From CAIWHR01 sp963809965 (GTDB lineage: Bacteria; Pseudomonadota; Gammaproteobacteria; Burkholderiales; Casimicrobiaceae), in the NCBI GenBank assembly GCA_963809965.1, contig CAWELU010000057.1, forward strand, positions 62,001 through 126,000: a stretch of 64,000 bases of DNA, read 5' to 3'. The notes beneath the pieces were generated by a model that saw only the letters and a program-made list of their open reading frames with translations, made no database searches and was not told the origin of the DNA. A program made the translations under genes and the position numbers. Of the stretch, positions 35,813 to 44,236 are shown piece after piece (the first letter of the stretch is position 1; each line of letters opens with the position of its first letter).

Positions 35813-36355
35813 TCATTTCCTGCGCGCACCCACCGCCAGCGCCTGCAGGTTCCGGTCCACGGCCGCGGGCGGCCCCAGCGTGCGCACGGCATCCTCGAGC
35901 TCATCCACCGTAATGCCGAACTCGGCGTGCGCGGCAGCGAAGCCTAGAACGATCAGATTGACGACCGCGGGAGAGCCGAGCTCGAGGGCATAGCGCTCGG
36001 CATCGATCGCGTTGACGCGGATATCGAGCTCGTCCAGGCGTGTACGCAGCGATTCATCGAGTCCGTTCGCCGAGTTCACGAACACGGACCCGCCCGTGCG
36101 CACGAAGGTGAGATTGCGGATCGCCTCGTTACGATCGAGGCCCACCAGCGCATCGGCCGCCCCACGCCGGATCAATGGCGCATCGCTGCCGCCGATCTTG
36201 AGGTGGGACATCACGCTGCCTCCCCGCTGACTCATGCCGTGGTTCTCGGAGGCCAGCACGGGGTCGCCACGCTTGAGTCCCACCTGCGACAGGACCTTGG
36301 TGGCGTAGACAACGCCCTGGCCGCCGATGCCGGCGATGACGAGCTTGATCTCCAT
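35813..36355 (-). CDS. iorB: Indolepyruvate:ferredoxin oxidoreductase beta subunit IorB
   Basis: 180 residues, POR gamma-type domain: IAGIGGQGVVYATKVLSQ is the family opening (nucleotide/CoA site) and GMSQRGGSVMSHLKIG follows. With IorA it oxidatively decarboxylates arylpyruvates to aryl-acetyl-CoA, passing electrons to ferredoxin. It lies 48 bases after iorA on the same strand and ends 13 bases from the convergent typA stop. The gene is intact. Confidence 0.93.
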   Translation of the reverse strand: MEIKLVIAGIGGQGVVYATKVLSQVGLKRGDPVLASENHGMSQRGGSVMSHLKIGGSDAPLIRRGAADALVGLDRNEAIRNLTFVRTGGSVFVNSANGLDESLRTRLDELDIRVNAIDAERYALELGSPAVVNLIVLGFAAAHAEFGITVDELEDAVRTLGPPAAVDRNLQALAVGARRK

Positions 36356-36403
36356 TCGTGCCGGGCCGCTACCGGAAGGCGGCCCTTGATGGGCAGGTAC
36401 TCG

Positions 36404-38305
36404 TCATTCGTGCGGCACCGGTTGTGGCGCGGTGGTCGCGGCCTTCGCCACGATGAACCCCTTGTGGCAGGCATCGATGCACTGCCCGCAGTCCACGCAG
36501 ACGCTGTAGTTGACGTCGACGCGAGACTTGTCGGCCCGCAAGACGAGCGCCGGGCACTCGAACGCCTCCACGCAATACCGGCAACCGTCGCAGTCCTCCG
36601 TGATGATCACCGGCACCGGCGCCACGGTTACCGGTGCATCGTCGTAGAGCACGCACGGGCGATCCGCGATGATGACGGCGACGCCGCCCTCGTCCGCTTG
36701 CGTGAATGCCTGCGCTTCCTTCAACAGCACCTCGAACGGCCCGCGCTCGTACGGGTCGGCGACGCGAAGGAACCGAACGCCGCAGGCGCGCACGAGCGCT
36801 TCGATCGGCACACGGGTGGCAGCGCTGCCGTCGGCGGCATAATCATTCGCGGGTGTCGGCTGCGCACCCGTCATTGCGGTCGTGTGATTGTCAAGAATCA
36901 GCAGGACGAATCGAGCGTTGGTGTGGACCGCGTTGATCAGCGGCACGATCCCCGAATGGAGGAAGGTCGAGTCACCGATCGTCGCGATGATCGGCCGGTT
37001 GTCCTTCGTGACCCGGTTCGCGTGGTAGAAGCCCGACGCGAGCGTCACCGAGCCGCCCATGTCCACGCAGGTGTCCACCACGCGCAAGTTGGTGCCCAGC
37101 GTATAGCAGCCGATGTCGCCTGGATAGATCGCCTTGGGGCCGAACGTCGTGCGCAGATTGAAGAACGCGGAGCGGTGCGAGCAGCCGGGGCAAAGACGCG
37201 GACGACGGGGGGGCAGCGCAAGCGCGGCAACGAGCTCGGCAAGTGCGGGATCTTCCGCCGAGGAAGACACAGCGATTCCGGCCAGACCGAGCTGCCCCGC
37301 GATCACACTCGTGATCACTTCGGGCGTAAGCTCGCCCGCGTTCGGGACGGTCGCATCGAGGCGTCCGCTGACGTGGGTGCGATCGGCGATCTGCAGCTCG
37401 ATGCAGGCGTCGGGCTCCTCGATGACGAGCACGCGTTCGAATCGGGAAACGAAGTCGGCCACCAGGCGGCGAGGCAGCGGATACGGCGTGCCTATCTTCA
37501 GCATCGCGACACTCGCGCCGAACTCGGCCAGCACGTCATGCGCCGTTGCGAAGGCATTGCCGGAGGCGATGATTCCGAGCGCGTTACCTGGCGCCGCGCG
37601 GGGTGGCTCGACGACATAGTTGAACGGAGAGCCTGCGAAGTCGGCCTCGATCGCTTGGAGCTTGGCATTGAGCTCGTGGTGCAGCTTCAGGCGATGGACT
37701 GGCGTCGCCGCCCAGCGCTGCTGGTCCTTCCGGAACTTCGGGTTGCCGGCGAGCGCCGGGATCCCGGCTCCGTCGACGTCGATGCTCTGGACCGCATGGC
37801 AAATGCGCGTCGTCGGACGGAGGATGACCGGAACCCGATGCTTCTCCGACAGAGCGAAGGCCGCGTTCAGCATCGCCAACGCCTCGGCCGGCGTCGCGGG
37901 ATCGAACACCGGCACTTTGGCGGTAAGCGCGAGCAGGCGCGAATCCTGCTCGGTTTGCGACGAATGCGGGCCGGGATCGTCGCAGGAAATGACGACGAAG
38001 CCGCCGACCACACCGGTATATGCCGCACTGAACAGGGAATCCGCGGCGACATTGAGCCCCACCTGCTTCATCGCCACCGCCGCGCGCAGGCCGCTCCAGC
38101 TCGCGGCCAGCGCCACTTCGAAGGCGACTTTCTCGCTCGCGCTCCATTCCGTGTAGATCTCGTGCGCGAGTTGTTTCTTGAATTTCACCACGCCCGCGAG
38201 AATCTCCGAGCTCGGGGTGCCGGGATACGCCGTGACGACGCGACAGGCGTTGCGGGTGAGCCCCAGGGCAATCGCATCGTTTCCGAGGAGGAGGCGCGTG
38301 GTCAT
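36404..38305 (-). CDS. iorA: Indolepyruvate:ferredoxin oxidoreductase alpha subunit IorA
   Basis: 633-residue TPP enzyme, intact. The N-terminal POR domain has VVTAYPGTPSSEI. The TPP-binding domain carries CPGCSHRSAFF, YPGDIGCYTLG, and GDST with downstream NHTTAMTG for Mg-TPP. Two 4Fe-4S clusters sit near the C-terminus: CDGCRYC with EAFECP, and CVDCGQC with IDACHKG. It is oxygen-sensitive by nature, so it fits an anaerobic lifestyle. In Aromatoleum-type bacteria such enzymes convert phenylpyruvate to phenylacetyl-CoA. It is followed by iorB and preceded by a TrpB2-type gene. Confidence 0.95.
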   Translation of the reverse strand: MTTRLLLGNDAIALGLTRNACRVVTAYPGTPSSEILAGVVKFKKQLAHEIYTEWSASEKVAFEVALAASWSGLRAAVAMKQVGLNVAADSLFSAAYTGVVGGFVVISCDDPGPHSSQTEQDSRLLALTAKVPVFDPATPAEALAMLNAAFALSEKHRVPVILRPTTRICHAVQSIDVDGAGIPALAGNPKFRKDQQRWAATPVHRLKLHHELNAKLQAIEADFAGSPFNYVVEPPRAAPGNALGIIASGNAFATAHDVLAEFGASVAMLKIGTPYPLPRRLVADFVSRFERVLVIEEPDACIELQIADRTHVSGRLDATVPNAGELTPEVITSVIAGQLGLAGIAVSSSAEDPALAELVAALALPPRRPRLCPGCSHRSAFFNLRTTFGPKAIYPGDIGCYTLGTNLRVVDTCVDMGGSVTLASGFYHANRVTKDNRPIIATIGDSTFLHSGIVPLINAVHTNARFVLLILDNHTTAMTGAQPTPANDYAADGSAATRVPIEALVRACGVRFLRVADPYERGPFEVLLKEAQAFTQADEGGVAVIIADRPCVLYDDAPVTVAPVPVIITEDCDGCRYCVEAFECPALVLRADKSRVDVNYSVCVDCGQCIDACHKGFIVAKAATTAPQPVPHE

Positions 38306-38421
38306 GGGCTTGCGAAAGCGATCCTGGCAGTGGTCGATGCGACGATTCTATTCCCGATGCACAGGCGACTGGGGTGCAACGGGCCGACCGGACGCGGGGT
38401 CCGGCCGCCCTGGCGGCTAAC

Positions 38422-39789
38422 CTACGCCGGCACTTTCGGCAGGTGCGTCATCGCCTCGTCGACCAACGCCTGCGGATACTCGTAGTCCTGGAGCTTGCCT
38501 TGATGGTAGGCGTCGTAGGCCATCATGTCGAAGTGGCCGTGACCGGAGAGGCAGAAGGCGATCACCTTCTTCGTTCCGTCGCGCTTGCACTTCAGGGCCT
38601 CCTGGATTGCCACAGCGACGGCATGCGCGGACTCGGGGGCGGGGATGATCCCTTCCGCCTTCGAGAACCGGACCGCCGCGTCGAACGTCTCGAGCTGCTT
38701 CACCGCACGTCCTTCGATGTCGCCATGGTCGACCAGCGCGCTCACGCTCGCCGCCATGCCGTGGTAGCGGAGGCCGCCGGCGTGAATGCCCGGCGGCATG
38801 AACGTGTGGCCCAACGTGTGCATTTTCATGATCGGGGCCATCGCCGCCGTGTCGCCGTAATCGAACGTGTAGCGTCCCTTGGTCAACGATGGGCAGGAAG
38901 ACGGTTCGGCGGCGATCACGCGCGTCGTCTTCTTCTCGGTGAAATTCCGGTGCAGGAAGGGATAGGCGAATCCGGCGAAGTTCGAACCGCCACCGGCGCA
39001 CGCGATCACGATGTCGGGATATTCGCCGGCCATCTCCATCTGTTGCAGCGATTCGATGCCGATCACCGTCTGATGCATCAGCACGTGACCGAGCACCGAG
39101 CCCAGGCTGTATTTCTTGACCCCGTTGGAGGTGGCCGCCACCTCCACCGCCTCGGAGATCGCCATGCCCAGCGAGCCGTTGTTGTCGGGGTCCTTGGCGA
39201 GCACGGACCGGCCGAACTGCGTGCGGTCGCTCGGGCTGGCATACACCTCGGCCCCGAAGTTCTGCATGATGATCCGGCGGTACGGCTTCTGGTGGTAAGA
39301 CACCTTCACCATGTAGATCTCGAGCGGGAGATCGAAGAAGTGACACGCCATGGCGAGCGCGCTGCCCCATTGACCGGCACCGGTCTCCGTGGTCAGCGCC
39401 TTGGTGCCGGCTTCCTTGTTGTAGAACGCCTGCGCCACCGCGGTATTCGGCTTGTGCGAGCCGACGGGGGAGACGCCTTCGTACTTGTAGTAGATGTGCG
39501 CAGGAGTGTCGAGCATCTTCTCCAGGCGATGGGCGCGATACATGGGCGTCGGGCGCCACAGTTTGTAGATGTCGCGCACCGGCTCCGGAATTTCGATCCA
39601 GCGCTCCTGGCTCACCTCCTGCATGATGATGTTCATGGGGAAGAGCACCGCCAGAAAATCCGGCGTCACCGGCTGCATGGTGCCGGGGTGCAGCACGGGC
39701 TGCGGCGGCACCGGCATGTCGGCGTTGATGTTGTACCAGGCCTTGGGCAGCTGCGTTTCGTCGAGCAGGAACTTGTGCTGATGGTTCAT
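38422..39789 (-). CDS. trpB: TrpB2-type tryptophan synthase beta-like PLP enzyme
   Basis: 455 residues, clearly longer than canonical TrpB (~400). The PLP lysine is in SPVGSHKPNTAVAQ, and ETGAGQWGSALA and ACAGGGSNFAG match the substrate and phosphate loops. PGIHAGGLRYHGMA is typical of the TrpB2 group. TrpB2 enzymes make tryptophan from indole and serine or phosphoserine but do not pair with TrpA; no trpA is nearby. AAGGAGA lies six bases before the ATG at 39789. It is 116 bases upstream of iorA on the same strand, so an indole/arylpyruvate salvage unit is possible. Confidence 0.9.
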   Translation of the reverse strand: MNHQHKFLLDETQLPKAWYNINADMPVPPQPVLHPGTMQPVTPDFLAVLFPMNIIMQEVSQERWIEIPEPVRDIYKLWRPTPMYRAHRLEKMLDTPAHIYYKYEGVSPVGSHKPNTAVAQAFYNKEAGTKALTTETGAGQWGSALAMACHFFDLPLEIYMVKVSYHQKPYRRIIMQNFGAEVYASPSDRTQFGRSVLAKDPDNNGSLGMAISEAVEVAATSNGVKKYSLGSVLGHVLMHQTVIGIESLQQMEMAGEYPDIVIACAGGGSNFAGFAYPFLHRNFTEKKTTRVIAAEPSSCPSLTKGRYTFDYGDTAAMAPIMKMHTLGHTFMPPGIHAGGLRYHGMAASVSALVDHGDIEGRAVKQLETFDAAVRFSKAEGIIPAPESAHAVAVAIQEALKCKRDGTKKVIAFCLSGHGHFDMMAYDAYHQGKLQDYEYPQALVDEAMTHLPKVPA

Positions 39790-39949
39790 GGGAAATCTCC
39801 TTCAGGGGCATTGCATGGGGACGGCGGTACGGCCGCTGCTGCAATTCTGGCGCCGCGGTGTGTGGGGGGACAAACTCGGTGGTCGGCTCGCCGCGCGATG
39901 GGCGGGCCATATGGCGCGAAGGTTTCGGAAGTCGACATGCGGGACACGA

Positions 39950-40537
39950 TCAGCCCCTCGTTCGCTCGAGGCTAGCAGTCCGCGCAACCATGGCGTCGGT
40001 CAGCGTCCGGAGGTGGCGTCGCGCGCGAGGACCGGGTGTCGAGCCGAGCGCCTCGAAGTAGCGGGCGAGGTTGGCGCTCGCGGCTTCCCTGGGCCCGCTG
40101 TTGCCAGCCGATGGTTGCGTCCGGGCAGCCTCCCGGTCCAGGAGCCGCTGCTCGAGGTATTCCGCATCGAGCTCGACCGCAGCGATGCTCCGGCGCAGCA
40201 ACTTCACCGCTTCGGCCTCGGCGCCGTGCGGGTCCTTGCGGATCGCCCGACGCGCCTGGCGCAGCGACCACACCACTTCCTTCTGCCAGCGCCCGACACC
40301 CGCCATCGCCGAACGGACGGCGCGTGGGTCCAGTTTCCTTCCACGACTGCCGATCCAGCAGCAGTACAGCAGCAGGTTCACATCCGCGCCACACTCGTCC
40401 TGCAACGCCAGGCACGCTTCGGCCACGCCACGCTTCCGATAGGTGCGGAGCGAAAAACGCCAGAACGCAAACCCTTCGCGTCGCATCAGTGCTGCCGAAT
40501 GGTCGACACAATGCCGCACGCCGTGGCAGATCGGCAC
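39950..40537 (-). CDS. TIGR02444/DUF2390 family protein
   Basis: 195 residues. FWRFSLRTYRKRGVAEACL followed by LQDECGADVNLLLYCCWIG is the hallmark of this proteobacterial family of unknown function. The middle is helical and rich in Ala, Arg and Glu. No signal peptide. ATG 40537 is used; an internal ATG at 40486 (MRREGFAFWRF) is nearer the usual family start. It begins 19 bases after the UbiX-type gene, so it is probably in the tail of the phenol operon, though nothing ties it to aromatic metabolism. Confidence 0.8.
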   Translation of the reverse strand: MPICHGVRHCVDHSAALMRREGFAFWRFSLRTYRKRGVAEACLALQDECGADVNLLLYCCWIGSRGRKLDPRAVRSAMAGVGRWQKEVVWSLRQARRAIRKDPHGAEAEAVKLLRRSIAAVELDAEYLEQRLLDREAARTQPSAGNSGPREAASANLARYFEALGSTPGPRARRHLRTLTDAMVARTASLERTRG

Positions 40538-40556
40538 GACAATCGGCGCGACGTGC

Positions 40557-41162
40557 TCATTTCGCCACGCGAATCGGATCCCTGGACTGCTCGTTGCGAC
40601 CGTGGCCGGTCCAACGCTTGAACAGGTTGTGTTCGATGCCGACCTGGTCCAGTGCCTTGCCGATGCTCTGGTGAATGATGTCCATGATCGTGGCGGGCTG
40701 GTGGTAGAACGCCGGCATGGGAGGCAGGATCACTGCGCCGCAACCGGCGGCCTGCGACATCAGGTCGAGATGGCCCTTGTGCAGAGGCGTCTCGCGCACC
40801 ATGAGCACCAGCGGCCGTCGCTCCTTGAGAGTTACGTCGGCCGCACGTACGACCAGATTGCAGGTGAAGGAATTGGCGATGGCCGACAACGTCTTGATCG
40901 TGCACGGTGCGACGATCATGCCGCGCGTGCGGAAAGAGCCGCTCGCTACGGCCGCGCCCACGTCCTTGTTGCTGTAGACCACGTCGGCCAGCCCCCGCAC
41001 GTAGTCGCTGGAGTGCTCCGTTTCGATGGCCAGGTTCATCCCCGCCGCTTCGGAGAGAATCAGGTGCGTTTCCTGCCCCAGATCCCGCAGCACACGGAGC
41101 ATCTCCACGCCGTAGACGACCCCCGTCGCGCCGGTAATCGCCACCACCAACGGCAGACTCAT
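40557..41162 (-). CDS. UbiX-family flavin prenyltransferase
   Basis: 201 residues. It opens VVAITGATGVVYG, the FMN-phosphate loop, and has MIVAPCTIKTLSAIANSF, RPLVLMVRETPLHKGHLDL and PPMPAFYHQP, the conserved prenyl-phosphate and active-site stretches. UbiX makes prenylated FMN, the cofactor required by every UbiD-type decarboxylase. AAGGGAG lies five bases before the ATG. In the same operon as a UbiD-family gene its product very likely matures that enzyme. Thauera and Aromatoleum phenol clusters also contain a UbiX-like gene. Confidence 0.93.
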   Translation of the reverse strand: MSLPLVVAITGATGVVYGVEMLRVLRDLGQETHLILSEAAGMNLAIETEHSSDYVRGLADVVYSNKDVGAAVASGSFRTRGMIVAPCTIKTLSAIANSFTCNLVVRAADVTLKERRPLVLMVRETPLHKGHLDLMSQAAGCGAVILPPMPAFYHQPATIMDIIHQSIGKALDQVGIEHNLFKRWTGHGRNEQSRDPIRVAK

Positions 41163-41195
41163 TCGCGCTCCCTTCGCGTTGCGTGCACTACGCCC

Positions 41196-41876
41196 TCAAC
41201 TCGTCATCGCCGGGTGCTCCGCTTCCGAGGACTCGAGCACCGGGAATCCGGCGGCTTCCAGCGCGACGATGACATCGTGAACCTCTCGCGCATGAAAGCG
41301 CAACGTAACCTTGCGCTCCGGATAGCCGCCTTCCGGTGGCGCGTCGTTGCGTCCCACCGGATAGAGCGCCTGCAGAACCGCACCCGCTGCTTCGGCAACG
41401 TCGGCGATCCGGCCCAGCACCCCGGGACCCAGCCTGACCGGAGCCAACGTGACACCATTGCGCCGCTCCCACGCCCCCAGAACATGGGCTGCAAGCTGGA
41501 AGATTTCGTTGGCGGAGATGACGCCCACCACCTCGTCGCCGTCGAGAACCGGAAACTGCGCCACACCCAGTTCCCGTCCCTTCGCGAGGCAATGTTCCAT
41601 CGTGTCGCTCGCCTGGACGGTCGCCGGATTGCGCACCATGATGTCCTTGACCTTGAGTCGGGTGGCGAAATAGTTCAATTCGTCCGGACTCTGCGTGCGC
41701 AACACGAAGTGCCCGGTGCGCAGCACGTTGGCCCGCGTCACTAGCCCGCGCAGCCTGCCGCCGTCCACCACGGGCAGCGCGTGCAGGTTACTCTCCGCGA
41801 GCAGACGCTTGGCCTCGGAAACGAGCGTGTCGCTGGGAATGGTCAGCGGCTTGGCCTGCATCCAGTTGCGTACCAT
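41196..41876 (-). CDS. ppsC: Two-CBS-domain protein, phenylphosphate synthase subunit PpsC (E3)
   Basis: 226 residues, about 24 kDa, the size reported for E3 of Thauera phenylphosphate synthase. Two CBS domains: about residues 1-60 (MVRNWMQAKPLTI, HALPVVDGGRLRGLVTR) and 75-140 (VKDIMVRNPATVQA, QFPVLDGDEVVGVISANE). A C-terminal ACT-like stretch (KVTLRFHAREVHDVIVALE) follows. E3 stimulates the synthase several-fold in Thauera. I chose ATG 41876 (GAGGAG ~11 upstream; GTG 41879 is equivalent); the frame extends further upstream without support. It is separated from ppsA-ppsB by three genes, unlike the adjacent ppsABC of Thauera. Confidence 0.85.
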   Translation of the reverse strand: MVRNWMQAKPLTIPSDTLVSEAKRLLAESNLHALPVVDGGRLRGLVTRANVLRTGHFVLRTQSPDELNYFATRLKVKDIMVRNPATVQASDTMEHCLAKGRELGVAQFPVLDGDEVVGVISANEIFQLAAHVLGAWERRNGVTLAPVRLGPGVLGRIADVAEAAGAVLQALYPVGRNDAPPEGGYPERKVTLRFHAREVHDVIVALEAAGFPVLESSEAEHPAMTS

Positions 41877-41991
41877 CACGGCCGTTACTCCTCGACGCCA
41901 GGGCCTGTCGAACGCGCCCGATGGCGAGGTGGCGCAAGCCGGCGTGTATCGCGGCCCGGCTCGCGGGTGATCGGTTGCCACGCAGGGTTTC

Positions 41992-43245
41992 TCATGCCGG
42001 TGCCGGCACTTTCGCTTCCGCGTACAGCCGGAGGAATTCGTCGACGGCAACGCGCGCGAACTCGGGTGTGTAGAGGTTGAGATCGACCTCTTTCACTCGC
42101 CCGGGATCGGCGAGCCTTTCCTTCAACCGGGCGACGAACGCAGCATCCGCAATGGGGTCGTAGATCGGCCGGCCCTCCCGGTCGAGCGACGACCAGCCCT
42201 TGCGCGGCACGAGGAAGGTCCAGGCGCCGCGCGCACGATTGAGCCGATCGGCAATGACGTCGGCCGCCTGGCGCAACTCGGCGGCGGTCGTGCGGACCTG
42301 CACGCGCAACGCATCCTGCACGTACTGGGGCCGGTCCTTCGTCTGCTCCAGCATTTCGGGCCTGCCGCCGTAGGACAGGATGTCCAGGCCGCACGGCGCC
42401 AGCACCATCGGGATCCCGCGTTCCACCGCGGCCATGAGCCGGTCCGGTCCCGGGTCGCGGTTGCCCTTGAACAGGTGCTCCATGATGCCGCCGGTGCAAA
42501 GGTCGAGCACGCCGTGGAAGACGCCGTCGCGGATCATCTCCTCCATCGCCTTGTCGCCTTTGCCCTGCGCGTGACAGACGACGGGCGTGAAGCCGGCCTC
42601 CTCCAGCATGCCGAGCGCCGCCTGCACCGCCATCTCGCCGAAGCCGAACGAGGAGACCGCCACGCAGGGCCGGTCGAACCGGATGTCGGTGCCCTGCGTC
42701 ATCTCGACCATGCCGCAGATAGCACCCACCGCGTTGACGATCTGCGCCTTCAGGAGCGGATTCATCTTCACGATGTCGAGCACGGTGTGGTGCATCGTGA
42801 TGTCGCGCGTGCCGACGTACTTGTCGATGTAGGCCGGGTGCGCCGCCATGGGCGACGCCATCAGCTTGGGCATGCCGAACGGAAGGCGCTTCATGATCGA
42901 CGTCGCGACCAGCGTCGCGGTCCCGCCGCCGATGCCGATGATGCCGTGCACGCGGCCCTGCTTGACCAGTTCGTCGACGATCGCGGCGGCGCCGGCAATC
43001 TGGTTGTTCGTGGCGGTGTCCCGGTCGGAGCGATACTTCTCGCGGACGACGTCGATCGACAAGCCGCCGCGCGCGGCGACTTCCTCGGTGCGGATGTCGC
43101 CGGGGAAGGGTGGCGGCTCCTCCATGCTGAAGTCGAGCAGGATCGGCTCGTGCCCACGCCCGGCAATGAGATCCTTGACGAACACGATCTCCTCGCCCCG
43201 CGTGTCGAGGTTGCAGACGATGACGATGCCCTTGCGCTCGCTCAT
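41992..43245 (-). CDS. UPF0261/Tm-1-like ATP-binding protein
   Basis: 417 residues. It opens KGIVIVCNLDTRGEEIVFVK, the UPF0261 hallmark; IIGIGGGTATLVATSIMKRL is a glycine-rich nucleotide-binding loop, and MASPMAAHPAYIDKYVGTRD, MTQGTDIRFDRPCVAVSSFG and DLCTGGIMEHLFKGNRDPGP are family motifs. The C-terminal half is predicted TIM-barrel-like, as in the plant virus-resistance protein Tm-1. ATG 43245 follows AGGG by nine bases; a longer open frame to 43947 is antisense-type extension through the porin gene. Sits inside the phenol operon between the outer-membrane protein and ppsC. No enzymatic role is established for the family. Confidence 0.9.
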   Translation of the reverse strand: MSERKGIVIVCNLDTRGEEIVFVKDLIAGRGHEPILLDFSMEEPPPFPGDIRTEEVAARGGLSIDVVREKYRSDRDTATNNQIAGAAAIVDELVKQGRVHGIIGIGGGTATLVATSIMKRLPFGMPKLMASPMAAHPAYIDKYVGTRDITMHHTVLDIVKMNPLLKAQIVNAVGAICGMVEMTQGTDIRFDRPCVAVSSFGFGEMAVQAALGMLEEAGFTPVVCHAQGKGDKAMEEMIRDGVFHGVLDLCTGGIMEHLFKGNRDPGPDRLMAAVERGIPMVLAPCGLDILSYGGRPEMLEQTKDRPQYVQDALRVQVRTTAAELRQAADVIADRLNRARGAWTFLVPRKGWSSLDREGRPIYDPIADAAFVARLKERLADPGRVKEVDLNLYTPEFARVAVDEFLRLYAEAKVPAPA

Positions 43246-43277
43246 GGGTGCGCCCTTGGCGCCTTGCGCCGTCCTGG

Positions 43278-44183
43278 TCAGAGCGGAACGATGAGCTTGA
43301 ACCAGAACTTGTTGCCCTGCGGCTGGTTCTCGGTGTCGGTCTCCCACTGGTACTTGAAGATCGCTTTGACCTTGCCGACGTCGAACATCACCTGCGGACC
43401 CACGGCGAAGGCCTTGCCCTTGAAGCCGTCGGGCGGTGCCGTCGGGCCGCTGTCGTCGGTCGTCTGCGTGTAGTAGTAGCCGCCGACGCCGAGCGCCCAG
43501 CCGGGGAAGTGCTTCGCGAACGTGTAGTCGAAGTGGAACGCCTGGCCGCTCTTGTAGTTGGTGTCGGGGTTCTCGAGGTTGAAGTCGTACATGAGCTTGA
43601 CGGAGGCCTCCCAGCCCTCGTCGGAGATATAGCTCACGGCGTACACCGGCTCGAACGTCCAGTAGTTGAGCCCGATGTTCGCGAGCCGGTATTGGTCGTA
43701 GGAACCCGTGGGCGCGTAGACGTCGACCAGCGACATCACCGAATGCAGGTTCTTCGAGTGGTGCCAGCTGACGACAAACGGCGAAAAGATGATGTCGCCG
43801 ATCCCGCCCTTGCTGCCGTCTCCCGGCCCGAACGGCGGCGGCACCGTCACGTCCACGTGGACCAGCGGGAGGAATACGTGCCAGACCCAGTTGCCGCCCA
43901 GGACCTGGTAATCGCTGACGTGGATGAAGCGCAGCACGTCGGCCCACGCGTTGAGGTCGAATCCGGGAATGATGTTGTTCCCGCTGCTGTTGTTGAAGTC
44001 GTTCGCGTTGTAGTTGAGCAGGTAGTTGATGAGGTAGTTGCCGGGCGGCGGCACGGCGCCGACCATGAAGTCCTCGGCGCCGTTCGGGTAGGCGGTCTTG
44101 CCGCCCTCCGACGCCGACGCTGTCAGCGGCAGGACGGCGAGGGCCATGGCCAATGCCGGAACCAACTTGCGCTGCTTGTTCAT
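43278..44183 (-). CDS. Phenol-MetA/SphA-type outer-membrane beta-barrel protein
   Basis: 301 residues with a clear Sec signal peptide (MNKQRKLVPALAMALAVLPL then ASA-SE). The rest alternates aromatic and polar residues, with many Trp and Tyr (WVWHVFLPLVHVDVTVP, FHFDYTFAKHFPGWALGVG), and ends in a strand closing with Leu (KFWFKLIVPL). This matches the Phenol_MetA_deg family of putative channels found beside aromatic-degradation genes. It may admit phenol or other aromatics through the outer membrane. GGAG lies six bases before the ATG. Fourth gene of the pps operon. Confidence 0.85.
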   Translation of the reverse strand: MNKQRKLVPALAMALAVLPLTASASEGGKTAYPNGAEDFMVGAVPPPGNYLINYLLNYNANDFNNSSGNNIIPGFDLNAWADVLRFIHVSDYQVLGGNWVWHVFLPLVHVDVTVPPPFGPGDGSKGGIGDIIFSPFVVSWHHSKNLHSVMSLVDVYAPTGSYDQYRLANIGLNYWTFEPVYAVSYISDEGWEASVKLMYDFNLENPDTNYKSGQAFHFDYTFAKHFPGWALGVGGYYYTQTTDDSGPTAPPDGFKGKAFAVGPQVMFDVGKVKAIFKYQWETDTENQPQGNKFWFKLIVPL

Positions 44184-44236
44184 GTCTTCTCCCTTCGGGG
44201 GTAGCGTTCGTTTCGTTCGATGCCTGCCGTTCGGGC

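Noticed and set aside
43246..43947. Upstream extension of the UPF0261 frame
   Set aside because: It lies in the porin gene in another frame and carries Arg/Gly-rich shadow sequence; the UPF0261 opening at 43245 has its own ribosome-binding site.
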